64,000 bases of DNA. Origin: Afipia sp. GAS231. GTDB lineage: Bacteria > Pseudomonadota > Alphaproteobacteria > Rhizobiales > Xanthobacteraceae. Of this stretch, positions 9,481-18,263 are shown piece after piece (position 1 is the first letter of the stretch; each line of letters begins with the position of its first letter). The notes beneath the pieces are model-generated. The model worked only from the letters and a program-made list of their open reading frames with translations, was not told the DNA's origin and ran no database searches. The stretch is taken from the NCBI RefSeq assembly GCF_900103365.1, contig NZ_LT629703.1, positions 3,596,001 to 3,660,000 on the forward strand, written 5' to 3'. The position numbers and the translations under genes were made by a program.

Positions 9481-11898
9481 ATGACAAAAGCCGAACACGG
9501 CGACCATGACGGCGGCGCGGGAAAATCCACCTGCTGTGGCGGGCATGATCATTCCGGCCACGACCATCACGTCAATCATGCCGACAACGGCCCCCAGACG
9601 GACGATACCGTCCGCGTGCTCGACCCCGTCTGCGGGATGAAGGTCAATCCGGCGACGAGCAAGCACCGCTTCGACGATCGCGGCGAGACCTTCCATTTCT
9701 GCTCGGCCGGCTGCCGCACCAAGTTTGCGGCCGACCCGCAAAAATATCTCGAGAAGGACAGCACCCCGCAGGCGCCCGTGCCCGAAGGCGCGATCTATAC
9801 CTGCCCGATGCACCCCGAGATCCGTCAGGTCGGGCCCGGAAGCTGCCCGATCTGCGGCATGGCGCTGGAGCCGGAGGTCGCGAGCCTCGACGACGGCCCC
9901 AACCCCGAACTCGCTGACATGACGCGCCGGTTCTGGATCGGTCTCGTGCTCGCGTTACCGCCGATGATCCTGGAGATGGGCGGGCACCTCATTGGCGGCC
10001 ATGGCCTCATCGAGCCTGCGCTGTCGAACTGGATCCAGTTCGCGTTCGCGACGCCGGTGGTGCTGTGGGCCGGCTGGCCGTTCTTCGTGCGCGGCTGGCA
10101 ATCGCTGGTGACGCGAAATCTCAACATGTTCACGCTGATCGCTGTTGGTACCGGCGTGGCCTATCTCTACAGCGTGGTGGCGACGGTCGCGCCCGGAATT
10201 TTTCCAGAGACGTTTCGCGGCCATGGCGGCGCGGTCGCGGTCTATTTCGAATCGGCTGCGGTCATTACCGTGCTCGTGCTGCTCGGCCAGGTGCTGGAAT
10301 TGCGCGCCCGCGACGCGACGTCGGGCGCGATCAAAGCGTTGCTGCAGCTTGCGCCGAAAACCGCGCGTCGCGTCGGCGACGATGGCGCCGACCACGAGGT
10401 CGAGATCGACAGCCTCGCGGTCGGCGACCGCCTGCGCGTGCGGCCGGGCGAAAAGGTGCCGGTCGACGGCGTCATCCTCGAAGGCCGCTCCGCGCTCGAC
10501 GAATCGCTGGTCACGGGCGAATCGATGCCGGTCACCAAGGAGAGCGGCGACAAGGTCATCGCAGGCACGCTGAACCAGTCCGGCGGATTCGTGATGCGTG
10601 CCGACAAGGTCGGCCGCGACACGCTGCTATCGCAGATCGTGCAGATGGTCGCGGATGCGCAGCGCTCGCGCGCGCCGATTCAGCGGCTCGCCGATCAGGT
10701 TGCCGGCTGGTTCGTGCCTGCCGTGATTGCGGTAGCGTTGCTGGCGTTTGCTGCATGGGCATATTTTGGGCCGGAGCCGCGCATGGCGTATGGCCTGGTC
10801 GCGGCTGTCAGCGTGCTGATCATCGCCTGCCCATGCGCGCTCGGTCTCGCCACGCCGATGTCGATCATGGTCGGCGTCGGCCGCGGCGCGCATGCCGGCG
10901 TCCTGATCAAGAATGCCGAATCGCTCGAGCGCATGGAGAAGATCGACACCTTGGTGGTCGACAAGACGGGTACTCTGACCGAAGGAAAACCAAAAGTCGT
11001 CAGCGTGGTGACGACCGATGACTTCGAGGTCGCCGATGTCGTAAGATTCGCGGCCAGCGTGGAACGCGCCAGCGAACATCCGCTGGCCGACGCGATCGTG
11101 CAGGCGGCGAAAGAACGAAATCTTGAATTGGGCACGGTCGAGGAGTTTGACTCGCCGACCGGCAAGGGTGCGACCGGCAAGGTCGACGGCAAAACCGTCG
11201 TGCTGGGCAATGCGAATTACCTCGCCTCACTCGGCATCGATACCAGTTCGTTGCAAGCCCAGAGCGAGCTGATGCGCAGAGACGGCGCCACCGTCATCAA
11301 CGTCGCCATCGACGGCGAACTGGCTGCGCTGTTCGCGATCGCCGATCCGATCAAGGTGTCGACACGGGATGCGCTGAAGGCACTGGCAGCCGAAGGTATC
11401 AAGGTCATCATGCTGACCGGCGACAACAAGACCACCGCCGATGCGGTGGCACGGACGCTTGGAATTAGCGATGTCGAGGCCGAAGTGCTGCCCGACCAGA
11501 AGAGCGCGGTCGTGACCAAGCTGCAAAAGAGCGGGCGGATCGTCGCGATGGCCGGCGACGGCGTCAATGACGCACCGGCGCTGGCCGCCGCCGAAGTCGG
11601 CATTGCCATGGGCACCGGCACTGACGTGGCGATGGAAAGTGCTGGGATCACGCTGCTCAGCGGCGATCTCGGTGGCATCGTCCGCGCGCGAAAACTGTCG
11701 CAGGCGACGATGCGCAATATCCGCCAGAACCTGTTCTTCGCGTTCATCTACAACGCAGCCGGGATTCCGATCGCCGCCGGCATCCTCTATCCCGCGTTTG
11801 GCTTGCTGCTGTCGCCGATCATTGCGGCGGCGGCGATGGCGCTGTCGTCGGTGAGTGTGGTCGGGAACGCGTTGCGGTTACGGGTGACGGAGCTGTAG
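9481..11898 (+). CDS. copA: Heavy-metal (copper) translocating P-type ATPase
   Basis: A P1B-type ATPase of about 805 aa that exports copper from the cytoplasm. The N-terminus is His/Cys-rich ([13 protein letters not shown]). A YHS domain follows (about 46-93, [11 protein letters not shown]) and then a heavy-metal-binding domain with CPMHPEI...GSCPICGM. The core has the TGES phosphatase loop, the metal-translocating [13 protein letters not shown] motif, the phosphorylation site [17 protein letters not shown] and the [10 protein letters not shown] hinge. No classical MxCxxC domain is seen; YHS plus the CPMHP module take its place. ATG 9481 lies six bases after GGAG. Regulation by the divergent CsoR protein is likely. 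Confidence 0.95.
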   Translation: MTKAEHGDHDGGAGKSTCCGGHDHSGHDHHVNHADNGPQTDDTVRVLDPVCGMKVNPATSKHRFDDRGETFHFCSAGCRTKFAADPQKYLEKDSTPQAPVPEGAIYTCPMHPEIRQVGPGSCPICGMALEPEVASLDDGPNPELADMTRRFWIGLVLALPPMILEMGGHLIGGHGLIEPALSNWIQFAFATPVVLWAGWPFFVRGWQSLVTRNLNMFTLIAVGTGVAYLYSVVATVAPGIFPETFRGHGGAVAVYFESAAVITVLVLLGQVLELRARDATSGAIKALLQLAPKTARRVGDDGADHEVEIDSLAVGDRLRVRPGEKVPVDGVILEGRSALDESLVTGESMPVTKESGDKVIAGTLNQSGGFVMRADKVGRDTLLSQIVQMVADAQRSRAPIQRLADQVAGWFVPAVIAVALLAFAAWAYFGPEPRMAYGLVAAVSVLIIACPCALGLATPMSIMVGVGRGAHAGVLIKNAESLERMEKIDTLVVDKTGTLTEGKPKVVSVVTTDDFEVADVVRFAASVERASEHPLADAIVQAAKERNLELGTVEEFDSPTGKGATGKVDGKTVVLGNANYLASLGIDTSSLQAQSELMRRDGATVINVAIDGELAALFAIADPIKVSTRDALKALAAEGIKVIMLTGDNKTTADAVARTLGISDVEAEVLPDQKSAVVTKLQKSGRIVAMAGDGVNDAPALAAAEVGIAMGTGTDVAMESAGITLLSGDLGGIVRARKLSQATMRNIRQNLFFAFIYNAAGIPIAAGILYPAFGLLLSPIIAAAAMALSSVSVVGNALRLRVTEL

Positions 11899-11912
11899 AT
11901 CAAAACAAACTC

Positions 11913-12003
11913 CGTCATGCCCGGGCTTGACCCGGGCATCCACGTCTTTTTGCCGCATCCACGATAAGGAAGACGTGGATGGCCGGGTCAAGCCCGGCCA
12001 TGA
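11913..12003. repeat. Dispersed palindromic repeat, family A copy 2
   Basis: The element begins CGTCATGCCCGGGCTTGACCC and ends GGTCAAGCCCGGCCATGAC, with CACGTCTT / AAGACGTGG inner arms. It is a relative of 180-269 and 28860-28947 and lies between convergent genes. Confidence 0.85.
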
Positions 12004-12016
12004 CCAAAGGGAGCGA

Positions 12017-12964
12017 TCAAGCCGCCTTCGCTGCTGTCCCGCGCGGCAGGCCGGCGCGGGCCATGCCGCCATAAAGCGCTTCGCCCGGCATTTCCGCTTT
12101 CAGGATCGACCGCACCGCGACCAGTTTCTCGATATCGATACCGGTCTTGAAACCCTTGCTCTCGCACAGGAACGCGAGATCCTCGAACACGACATTGCCG
12201 GTCGCGCCCGGCGCGAACGGGCAGCCGCCGAGGCCGCCGAGTGAACCGTCGAGCACGCGGGCGCCGGCATCGAGCGCGGCAGATGCATTGGCGATGCCCA
12301 TGCCGCGGGTGTCGTGCAGGTGAATGCAGATCGGCTTCGAGCCCGCAATCTTCACCGCGCCGGCGGTCAGTTCACCCACTTGCTTGGGCCCGGCATAGCC
12401 GACGGTGTCGGCGATCGCGACCATGTCGACACCGGCCTCGAACAGCTTTTCGGTGATCCGCAACACTTCCTTCGGGTCAACCGCGCCGACGATCGAACAG
12501 CCCAGAGCCATCGAGATGGCGGCGTTGACAACAGGCTTGTGTTCGGTGGCGTCGCGCAGTTCGCACAGACGCTTGACGTTGGCGATCGCCGATTCGCGCG
12601 TGCGGTTGGCGTTGGCCTGGCTGTGCTCTTCAGTCGCCGAGACCACGGTCGCGACTTCGGCAACGCCAGAGGCCAGCGCCTCGTTGACGCCGCGCTCGTT
12701 TAGCGCCAGCGCGATGCCGTAGGCGCCGGGCAGCGATCCGACAGTCTGGATGATGTCGCGCACGTCGACGAACTGCGGAAAGGTTTTGGCGGGCAGGAAC
12801 GAGCCAACCTCGAAATGCCGCACGCCCGCGGCATATTCCTCGCGGATCCAGCGCTGCTTGGCTGATGTGGACGGAAACGACTTCACCAGTTGCAGGCCGT
12901 CGCGCAGGCCCACTTCGCGCAGGATGATCTTGTTCTCGGGATAGACATCTTGAAGACGGGTCAT
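12017..12964 (-). CDS. Hydroxymethylglutaryl-CoA lyase family protein
   Basis: A 315-aa TIM-barrel acyl-CoA lyase of the HMG-CoA lyase/DRE-TIM superfamily. It has the N-terminal LREVGLRDGLQ motif (catalytic Arg-Asp), the metal-binding HLHDTRGMG motif near residue 210, and the mobile glycine loop GGLGGCPFAPGATGN that carries the catalytic cysteine. HMG-CoA lyase yields acetoacetate and acetyl-CoA. The start is at 12964 (MTRLQDVYPENK), directly behind GTGAGG and seven bases after the stop of the CaiB gene, so the two form an operon. Given the CoA-transferase partner, cleavage of a CoA thioester activated by that enzyme is likely; the exact acid is inferred only. Confidence 0.88.
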   Translation of the reverse strand: MTRLQDVYPENKIILREVGLRDGLQLVKSFPSTSAKQRWIREEYAAGVRHFEVGSFLPAKTFPQFVDVRDIIQTVGSLPGAYGIALALNERGVNEALASGVAEVATVVSATEEHSQANANRTRESAIANVKRLCELRDATEHKPVVNAAISMALGCSIVGAVDPKEVLRITEKLFEAGVDMVAIADTVGYAGPKQVGELTAGAVKIAGSKPICIHLHDTRGMGIANASAALDAGARVLDGSLGGLGGCPFAPGATGNVVFEDLAFLCESKGFKTGIDIEKLVAVRSILKAEMPGEALYGGMARAGLPRGTAAKAA

Positions 12965-12971
12965 GATGGCC

Positions 12972-14135
12972 TCACGCAGCGTTGTCGGTTGAGGAAAGCT
13001 TGTCGAGTTCGGCGCGAACAGCATCGGTGTCGGCGCCCAGCACCGGCACCTTCAGCCCTTCGCCGATATTGCCGCCGTTCCATTCGATCGGCAACGCGGG
13101 AACACGGAACGGCGCGCCATTGGCGTTGAAATTCTGCACCAGTCCGCCAGGGCGCAGCACATGCGGATCCGTCAGCAAATCCTCGGGCCGGTTGATCGGC
13201 GAGAAGCAGATGTTCAGCTCATCGAGCTTGGCCGAGAGGTCGGCCATCTTCCATTGCCGCACCACTTCGGCGACGCGCGGAATGATCCGCCCGCGCGCCA
13301 GAATCCGTTCCGTGGTGTTGGTCAAGGTCGGGTCCTCGGAAAACTCCTTAAGCCCGAACTCCCTGCAGAAAATCGCCCAATGGCCCTCGGTGACCACGCC
13401 GATGAAAATGCGGTCGCCTTCGGCAGTGTCGAAAATATCGTAGATCGGCCATGCATGCTCGCGCTCCGGCATCGAGCGCGGTCTGTTGCCGGTCATTTCA
13501 TATTCGACCATGTGCTGGGCAACCAGGAACAGGCAGTTTTCGAACAGCCCGATGCGGATGTCGACGCCGTCCTTTTTGCCGCCGCGCTTCTGATACAGCG
13601 CGGCCAGGATCGAGATCGCGCCGAACATGCCACCCATGATGTCATTGGCGGACGAGCCGACTCGCTGCGGCTTGTCGCGCGTCCCCGTCATGGCGGCGAG
13701 GCCCGACATCATCTGCACGACTTCGTCGAGCGCCGGGCGATGCTCATAGGGACCGGACAGAAAGCCTTTGTGGCCGGCCACGATCAGATGCGGATGCTTG
13801 CGGCGCAATTCTTCGGGGCCGAGCCCCTGTTTGTCGAGTTGGCCGTCGCGAAAGTTTTCCAGGAATACGTCAGCGCTGGCGAGCAGCCGGTCCATGGTCT
13901 CGCGGTCTTCGGCCTTGGCGAAATCGAGCACGATGCTGCGCTTGCCGCGATTGAACAGCGGGAAGAATGAGGTCCCCATGCCGCCGAGCGAGCGGGTCTT
14001 GTCGCCGTCCGGCGGCTCGACCTTGATGATCTCGGCACCCAGCTGCGCCAGAACCATGCCGCAGGTCGGGCCCATCACCATATGGGTCATTTCGACGACC
14101 CGCACCCCCTCCAGCGGCAGTCCCGTCCCGGTCAT
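12972..14135 (-). CDS. CaiB/BaiF family CoA-transferase
   Basis: A 387-aa class III CoA-transferase. Family features include the N-terminal LEGVRVVEMTHMVMGPTCGMVLAQLGAEIIKVEPP segment and the catalytic aspartate in PALDEVVQMMSG near residue 140, followed by the PQRVG.SANDIMGGMF region. Length is typical. It transfers CoA between organic acids. It precedes the HMG-CoA-lyase-like gene by 7 bp and is divergent from a LysR regulator. A pathway that activates and splits 3-hydroxy-3-methylglutarate or a related branched dicarboxylate would fit (human SUGCT is a CaiB homologue acting on such acids), but this is inference. Confidence 0.9.
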   Translation of the reverse strand: MTGTGLPLEGVRVVEMTHMVMGPTCGMVLAQLGAEIIKVEPPDGDKTRSLGGMGTSFFPLFNRGKRSIVLDFAKAEDRETMDRLLASADVFLENFRDGQLDKQGLGPEELRRKHPHLIVAGHKGFLSGPYEHRPALDEVVQMMSGLAAMTGTRDKPQRVGSSANDIMGGMFGAISILAALYQKRGGKKDGVDIRIGLFENCLFLVAQHMVEYEMTGNRPRSMPEREHAWPIYDIFDTAEGDRIFIGVVTEGHWAIFCREFGLKEFSEDPTLTNTTERILARGRIIPRVAEVVRQWKMADLSAKLDELNICFSPINRPEDLLTDPHVLRPGGLVQNFNANGAPFRVPALPIEWNGGNIGEGLKVPVLGADTDAVRAELDKLSSTDNAA

Positions 14136-14212
14136 CGCGCATCTCCCGTCCCGATTGGCTCGTTGGCCATTACGCTTAAGGCTTCACACGCCATCTGAAA
14201 AATATAATCTGT

Positions 14213-14227
14213 CGAATAGTGCATTCG
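14213..14227. promoter_or_regulatory. Candidate LysR-type operator upstream of CaiB/LysR genes
   Basis: CGAAT-AGTGC-ATTCG is a perfect 5-bp inverted repeat in the 113-bp gap between the divergent CaiB and LysR genes. It has the size and symmetry of LysR-type T-N11-A boxes. A related TTCGA-based inverted repeat lies before the MFS gene (15176-15192). Confidence 0.5.
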
Positions 14228-14248
14228 TCCTTTTAGAACGCAACCTTC

Positions 14249-15175
14249 ATGGATTCACGGCAGCTCCGCTATTTCATCGCCGTTTACGAGCAGCGCAACC
14301 TGTCGCGGGCGGCGGATCAGGCCAATGTGGCCCAATCCGCGCTCAGCCATCATATATCCAACCTCGAATCCGAGTTCGCGATGCCGCTGTTCGAACGCAA
14401 GCCGCGCGGGATGGAACCGACCGCGGCCGGCGAACGGCTCTACGAGCACGCCCGCATCATCCTGCGCGCGATGGCCGAGGCCGAGCGGGAAATCAAGCAG
14501 GGCGGCAGCGTCATCGCCGGCGACATCTCGATCGGCATGGCCAATTCCGGGGTCAAGGCGATCGGCGTTCCCTTGATGCGCACGGTGCTCGCCAAATATC
14601 CAGATCTAAGACTGTCGCTGACCGAAAGCCTGTCGGGCGCGACGCTGCTGCGTCTGATGGCCTCCGAGGTCGATCTCGCGCTGGTCTACAATCCGCCGTC
14701 GGAAAAGGACCTGTTCGCCGAACCGGTGCTGGAAGAAGAGATGTTCTGCGTCGGCACGCCGAAACTGATCGGCAAGAGCAAGGCGCCGATCACCTTCGAG
14801 GAATTGACGCGGCTGCCGCTGATCCTGCTGCTGCACGGATTGTCCTCCCGCGCGCTGCTCGACGATCCCGTGCTGCTGAAGCGGCTGGAGGCCAATGCGA
14901 TCCTGCATCTGAATTCGATCACCGGCATGTCAGGCGCCCTGCAGGCCGGACTGGGCTGCGCCATCGCGACCAAACTGTTCGCGCAGGAGCAGCTTGCCGC
15001 CGGCACCCTGGTGGCGCGGGAAGTGATCGAGCCGAAACTGACCCGCACGCTCTATCTCTGCCGTTTGCGCAACCGTCCCATGACCTATGTGATGGAAGAA
15101 ATGCGCCGCCTGATGCTGGCGCTGATCGCCGAACAGGTCGGGCGCGGCGCCTGGGAGGCGACGCTTTTGATCTGA
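14249..15175 (+). CDS. LysR family transcriptional regulator
   Basis: A 308-aa LysR-type regulator. The winged HTH occupies about residues 1-60 (MDSRQLRYFIAVYEQRNLSRAADQ, ALSHHISNLE, PLFERKPRG, TAAG). The rest is a periplasmic-binding-protein-like effector domain with the usual two alpha/beta lobes. It is divergent from the CaiB-lyase operon and precedes an MFS transporter on its own strand, so it probably controls both, sensing a substrate or CoA intermediate of the pathway. Autoregulation is typical of the family. Confidence 0.92.
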   Translation: MDSRQLRYFIAVYEQRNLSRAADQANVAQSALSHHISNLESEFAMPLFERKPRGMEPTAAGERLYEHARIILRAMAEAEREIKQGGSVIAGDISIGMANSGVKAIGVPLMRTVLAKYPDLRLSLTESLSGATLLRLMASEVDLALVYNPPSEKDLFAEPVLEEEMFCVGTPKLIGKSKAPITFEELTRLPLILLLHGLSSRALLDDPVLLKRLEANAILHLNSITGMSGALQAGLGCAIATKLFAQEQLAAGTLVAREVIEPKLTRTLYLCRLRNRPMTYVMEEMRRLMLALIAEQVGRGAWEATLLI

Positions 15176-15192
15176 GTTCGAAATTATCGAAC
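15176..15192. promoter_or_regulatory. Candidate LysR-type operator upstream of MFS gene
   Basis: GTTCGA-AATTA-TCGAAC is a perfect 6-bp inverted repeat just after the LysR stop codon. It is followed by a second overlapping pair, CGAACA...TGTTCG, ending near 15211. Similarity to the palindrome at 14213-14227 suggests one regulator acts at both promoters. Confidence 0.5.
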
Positions 15193-15251
15193 ACTCTAAT
15201 CGATATGTTCGTCTGGATTTCTGGCTCGCAAACGCCAAACATGCTCCAGTA

Positions 15252-15301
15252 GCGTTTTCAAGCGAAGTGGATACCGGTTCGCGTCAAGAAAACGCGTCAA
15301 A
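15252..15301. repeat. Dispersed repeat, family E copy 1
   Basis: GCGTTTTCAAGCGAAGTGG...CCGGTTCGCGTCAAGAAAACGCGTCAAA. The same unit occurs inverted at 25718-25767 and as a shortened form at 29290-29318. Confidence 0.8.
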
Positions 15302-15362
15302 ATATAACGGCACCAACGTCTTCAATAGAGAGACGGCCAAGGGACCTTCAGGGGAGGACTTC

Positions 15363-16775
15363 ATGAGCGCGCTCGAGATCGACGCCGGCACCCGTCTTGC
15401 GGCCAATAGTAGTGGCGCGGACGCGATATCGCAGCGGCTCGAAGCGCTGCCGGCCTCATCTTATGTCTGGAGACTCGTGATCCTGCTGTCGCTCGGCGGC
15501 TGCTTTGAAATCTACGACCTCTTCTTCACCGGCTATATCGCGCCGGGCCTGACCCGCAGCGGCCTCCTGACCACGACGACCCAGGCCTTTTTCGGCTTTT
15601 CCGGAATCGGCGCGTTCGTCGCCGCGACCTTTGCCGGGCTGTTCGTCGGCACGTTCTTCCTGGGGTTTCTCGCCGACCGGTTCGGGCGGCGCGCGATCTT
15701 TACCTACGCGCTATTGGGCTATTCCGCGGCGTCGGTGATCATGGCCTTCCAGTCGACATCCGAAGGGCTGTTGCTGTGGCGCTTCATCGCCGGCATCGGC
15801 ATCGGCGTCGAGATCATCACCATCGACGCCTACATCACCGAACTGGTGCCGAGCCGGATGCGCGGCCGCGCGTTTGCGGTCAACCAGTCCGTCATGTTCA
15901 TTGCCGTGCCGATCGTGGCCTTTCTCTCCTGGTGGCTGGTGCCGCTCAAACCCTACGGCCTCGACGGCTGGCGCTGGGTGGTCTTGATCGGCGTCGCCGG
16001 CAGCATGGTGATTTGGGTGCTGCGATTGTTCGTGCCGGAAAGCCCGCTATGGCTGGCGCGCCACGGCCGGACCGATGAGGCCCTCAAAATTCTGGCAAAA
16101 CTGGAAGCCGCCGCCGGTCGCGCCACGGCGCCTCCGAAGCCGGCACCCCGCATGGTGCCCGCGAGCGCACCCGTGAAGGTCGGCTTCAGCGACCTGTTCC
16201 GCCCGCCCTATTTGCCGCTGGTCGCGATGTTCATGGTGTTCAACTTCTGCCAGGCGTTCGGCTTCTACGGCTTTGCCAACTGGGTGCCGACGCTGCTGGT
16301 CGAGAAGGGCATCACGGTCACCAAGAGCCTGGAATATTCCTTCATCGTGGCCTTCGCCTATCCGATCGCGCCGCTGCTGGCGGCCAGCTTCGCCGACAGG
16401 CTCGAGCGCAAATGGATCATCTGCGGCGCCTGCGTCGCGATCATTCTGTTCGGCGCGGCGTTCTCGCAGCTGACGGCGCCGGCGCTCCTGATCCTGAGCG
16501 GCGTGCTGCTCACGGCCGCGAACATGACGATGTCCTACGCCTATCACGCCTACCAGACCGAGGTGTTCCCGACCGCGATCCGCGCGCGGGCGTCCGGGAT
16601 CGTCTATTCGATGAGCCGGGTCAGCGCGATGTTCTCCGGCTTCATCGTCGCCCATATGCTGAAAGTGGGTGGCGTCGGCGGCGTGTTCGGCCTGATCACC
16701 TCGGCGATGATCCTGGTCATCCTCGTGATCGCGACCTTCGGCCCCAACGTCCGCGGCAAGCCGCTGGACGCCTGA
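15363..16775 (+). CDS. MFS transporter, metabolite:H+ symporter type
   Basis: A 470-aa twelve-helix major facilitator. Family signatures include the loop 2-3 motif FLADRFGRRAIF, the helix 4-6 region with IGVEIITIDAYITELVPSRMRGRAFA, and LFVPESPLWLARHGRTDEA before the central loop. These are typical of the aromatic acid/sugar porter branch, which takes up organic acids with protons. The start at 15363 lies five bases after GGGGAGGA; a start farther upstream would run through a repeat. Placement after the LysR gene suggests import of the acid handled by the CaiB-lyase pair (inference). Confidence 0.9.
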   Translation: MSALEIDAGTRLAANSSGADAISQRLEALPASSYVWRLVILLSLGGCFEIYDLFFTGYIAPGLTRSGLLTTTTQAFFGFSGIGAFVAATFAGLFVGTFFLGFLADRFGRRAIFTYALLGYSAASVIMAFQSTSEGLLLWRFIAGIGIGVEIITIDAYITELVPSRMRGRAFAVNQSVMFIAVPIVAFLSWWLVPLKPYGLDGWRWVVLIGVAGSMVIWVLRLFVPESPLWLARHGRTDEALKILAKLEAAAGRATAPPKPAPRMVPASAPVKVGFSDLFRPPYLPLVAMFMVFNFCQAFGFYGFANWVPTLLVEKGITVTKSLEYSFIVAFAYPIAPLLAASFADRLERKWIICGACVAIILFGAAFSQLTAPALLILSGVLLTAANMTMSYAYHAYQTEVFPTAIRARASGIVYSMSRVSAMFSGFIVAHMLKVGGVGGVFGLITSAMILVILVIATFGPNVRGKPLDA

Positions 16776-16813
16776 GACGGCCGCGGCCCTTGCCGAAGTC
16801 TCGCTGCATCTCT

Positions 16814-16843
16814 ACCTCTCGCGAGGGCTTTTTCACGAGAGGT
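16814..16843 (+). promoter_or_regulatory. Hairpin sequestering the ribosome site of the CysZ-like gene
   Basis: ACCTCTCG (16814-16821) and CGAGAGGT (16836-16843) form a perfect 8-bp stem with a 14-base loop that contains five T. The second arm contains GAGAGG, the only good Shine-Dalgarno for the ATG at 16853. In RNA the ribosome site would therefore be paired. It could limit translation or work as a weak terminator after the MFS gene. Confidence 0.5.
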
Positions 16844-16852
16844 TGAACCACC

Positions 16853-17605
16853 ATGTTGGACGCGGCCGTCAAGGCGCTATCGCAGATCCTGTCGCCGCCG
16901 ATGCGTTCCATCCTGTGGCGCTCGATCGGGCTGGCGCTGATACTGATCACGGTGCTGGCGTTCGGGTTGCAGCGGCTGCTGACCTGGTTCGCCGAATATG
17001 GCGAAGGCTGGGCGGAAGCGATGCTCGGGCCGGGCTTTCATACCCCGCTCAACGTGCTGGCCTGGATCGTCTCGATCGCGGCGGGCCTTGGCGTCGTGCT
17101 CGGGGGTATTTTTTTAATGCCCGCGATCACCTCGCTGGTCGCCAGCGTGTTCGTCGACGACGTCGCCGAACATGTCGAGCGTGAGCATTATCCGGCGGAG
17201 CGGCCAGGTAGCGCGCTGCCGCTCGGCACAGCCATCCCCGAGGGCGTCAAGACCGCGCTGCTGACGATCCTGGTCTATCTGGTCGCGCTGCCGTTCGTGC
17301 TGTTCGCAGGCGCCGGCTTTCTGATCTTCTTCATCGCCACCGCGTGGCTGCTGGGCCGGGAATATTTCGAGCTCGCGGCGATGCGATTCCGCTCGCCGGC
17401 GGAAGCCAAGGCGATGCGCAAGGACAACGCGGCCACGGTGTTCACCGCGGGGCTGATCATCGCGGCGTTCGTGTCGATCCCGATCGTCAACCTGGCGACG
17501 CCGTTGTTCGGCATGGCGTTGATGGTTCACATGCACAAGCGGTTGTCTGGCCCGCGGCCGGAACTGATCGAGCCAAGGCAGCGAAGCGGCGTGCCGACGG
17601 CCTAG
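16853..17605 (+). CDS. EI24/CysZ-like membrane protein
   Basis: A 250-aa integral membrane protein of the EI24 domain/CysZ-like (sulfate permease-associated) family. It shows about four long hydrophobic stretches: IGLALILITVLAFGLQ, VSIAAGLGVVLGGIFLMPAI, ILVYLVALPFVLFAGAGF, and AGLIIAAFVSIPIVN near the C-terminus. The HYPAERPG and REYFELAAMRFR segments are family-typical. CysZ in enterobacteria is a sulfate channel; the alphaproteobacterial branch is uncharacterised. The last stop codon shares the CTAG at 17602-17605 with the convergent acetyltransferase gene. Confidence 0.82.
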   Translation: MLDAAVKALSQILSPPMRSILWRSIGLALILITVLAFGLQRLLTWFAEYGEGWAEAMLGPGFHTPLNVLAWIVSIAAGLGVVLGGIFLMPAITSLVASVFVDDVAEHVEREHYPAERPGSALPLGTAIPEGVKTALLTILVYLVALPFVLFAGAGFLIFFIATAWLLGREYFELAAMRFRSPAEAKAMRKDNAATVFTAGLIIAAFVSIPIVNLATPLFGMALMVHMHKRLSGPRPELIEPRQRSGVPTA

Positions 17606-18153
17606 GGCGTCTGCTCATAACGCTGTCGTGTGATTCGATAGAGCGCCTGTCGCCGGAGCGGATCCGATTCTCCGAGGCGCGGATGATCGAAATCGTCGGC
17701 GTCGTTATGTGACATGCCCAATTTGGACATGACATGACGAGAACGCGTATTGCGGACACTCGCATGGGCGACAATTTCGGACATCCGAACCTCGCCAAAG
17801 CCAAACTCAAGCGCTTGTCGAGCGGCTTCCGTTGCGAACCCCTGGCCCCAAAAAGCACTTGCCAGCCGCCAGCCGACTTCTACGGCAGGTGTGAAGTGAG
17901 CCGAAAAATTGATGACCAAGAGTCCCACGGCGCCGAGAAATGCGCCTGATGATCGGAGCTCCACGGCCCACATACAGAACCCATGTGAGAATTGATGCTC
18001 GATCTGGTAATCGATCCAGGCATCGCTGGACTTCCTGGTCGGGAGGGGCCGCAAATACTCCATCACGCCGGGGTCCGCAGACATCTCGGCAAATGGAGCC
18101 CTGTCGGAATCCTGCCAGGATCGTAGGATCAAGCGATGCGAGCAAACTCTCAT
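17602..18153 (-). CDS. GNAT family N-acetyltransferase (RimJ/RimL type)
   Basis: A 183-aa GNAT acetyltransferase similar to RimJ/RimL-type enzymes that modify N-terminal amines of proteins or small molecules. It begins RLILRSWQDSDRAPFAEM, contains GAVGLLVINF and the acetyl-CoA-binding region EVGWRLASAFWGQGFATEAARQALEFGF, then NTRSRHVMSKLGM. The start ATG 18153 follows AAGGA. Base composition is a little lower in GC than its neighbours. It is convergent with the CysZ-like gene and their TAG stops are read from the same CTAG. Confidence 0.88.
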   Translation of the reverse strand: MRVCSHRLILRSWQDSDRAPFAEMSADPGVMEYLRPLPTRKSSDAWIDYQIEHQFSHGFCMWAVELRSSGAFLGAVGLLVINFSAHFTPAVEVGWRLASAFWGQGFATEAARQALEFGFGEVRMSEIVAHASVRNTRSRHVMSKLGMSHNDADDFDHPRLGESDPLRRQALYRITRQRYEQTP

Positions 18154-18263
18154 TCGACCGTCCTTGCGACACTTGAAACTGTAATCGAGGACACCCAGAC
18201 TTCGCGAGTGAAAGCGGACATTGCGGGTTTATGCGTACGCGGTCTAGCGAGTGTTTTACGGCT

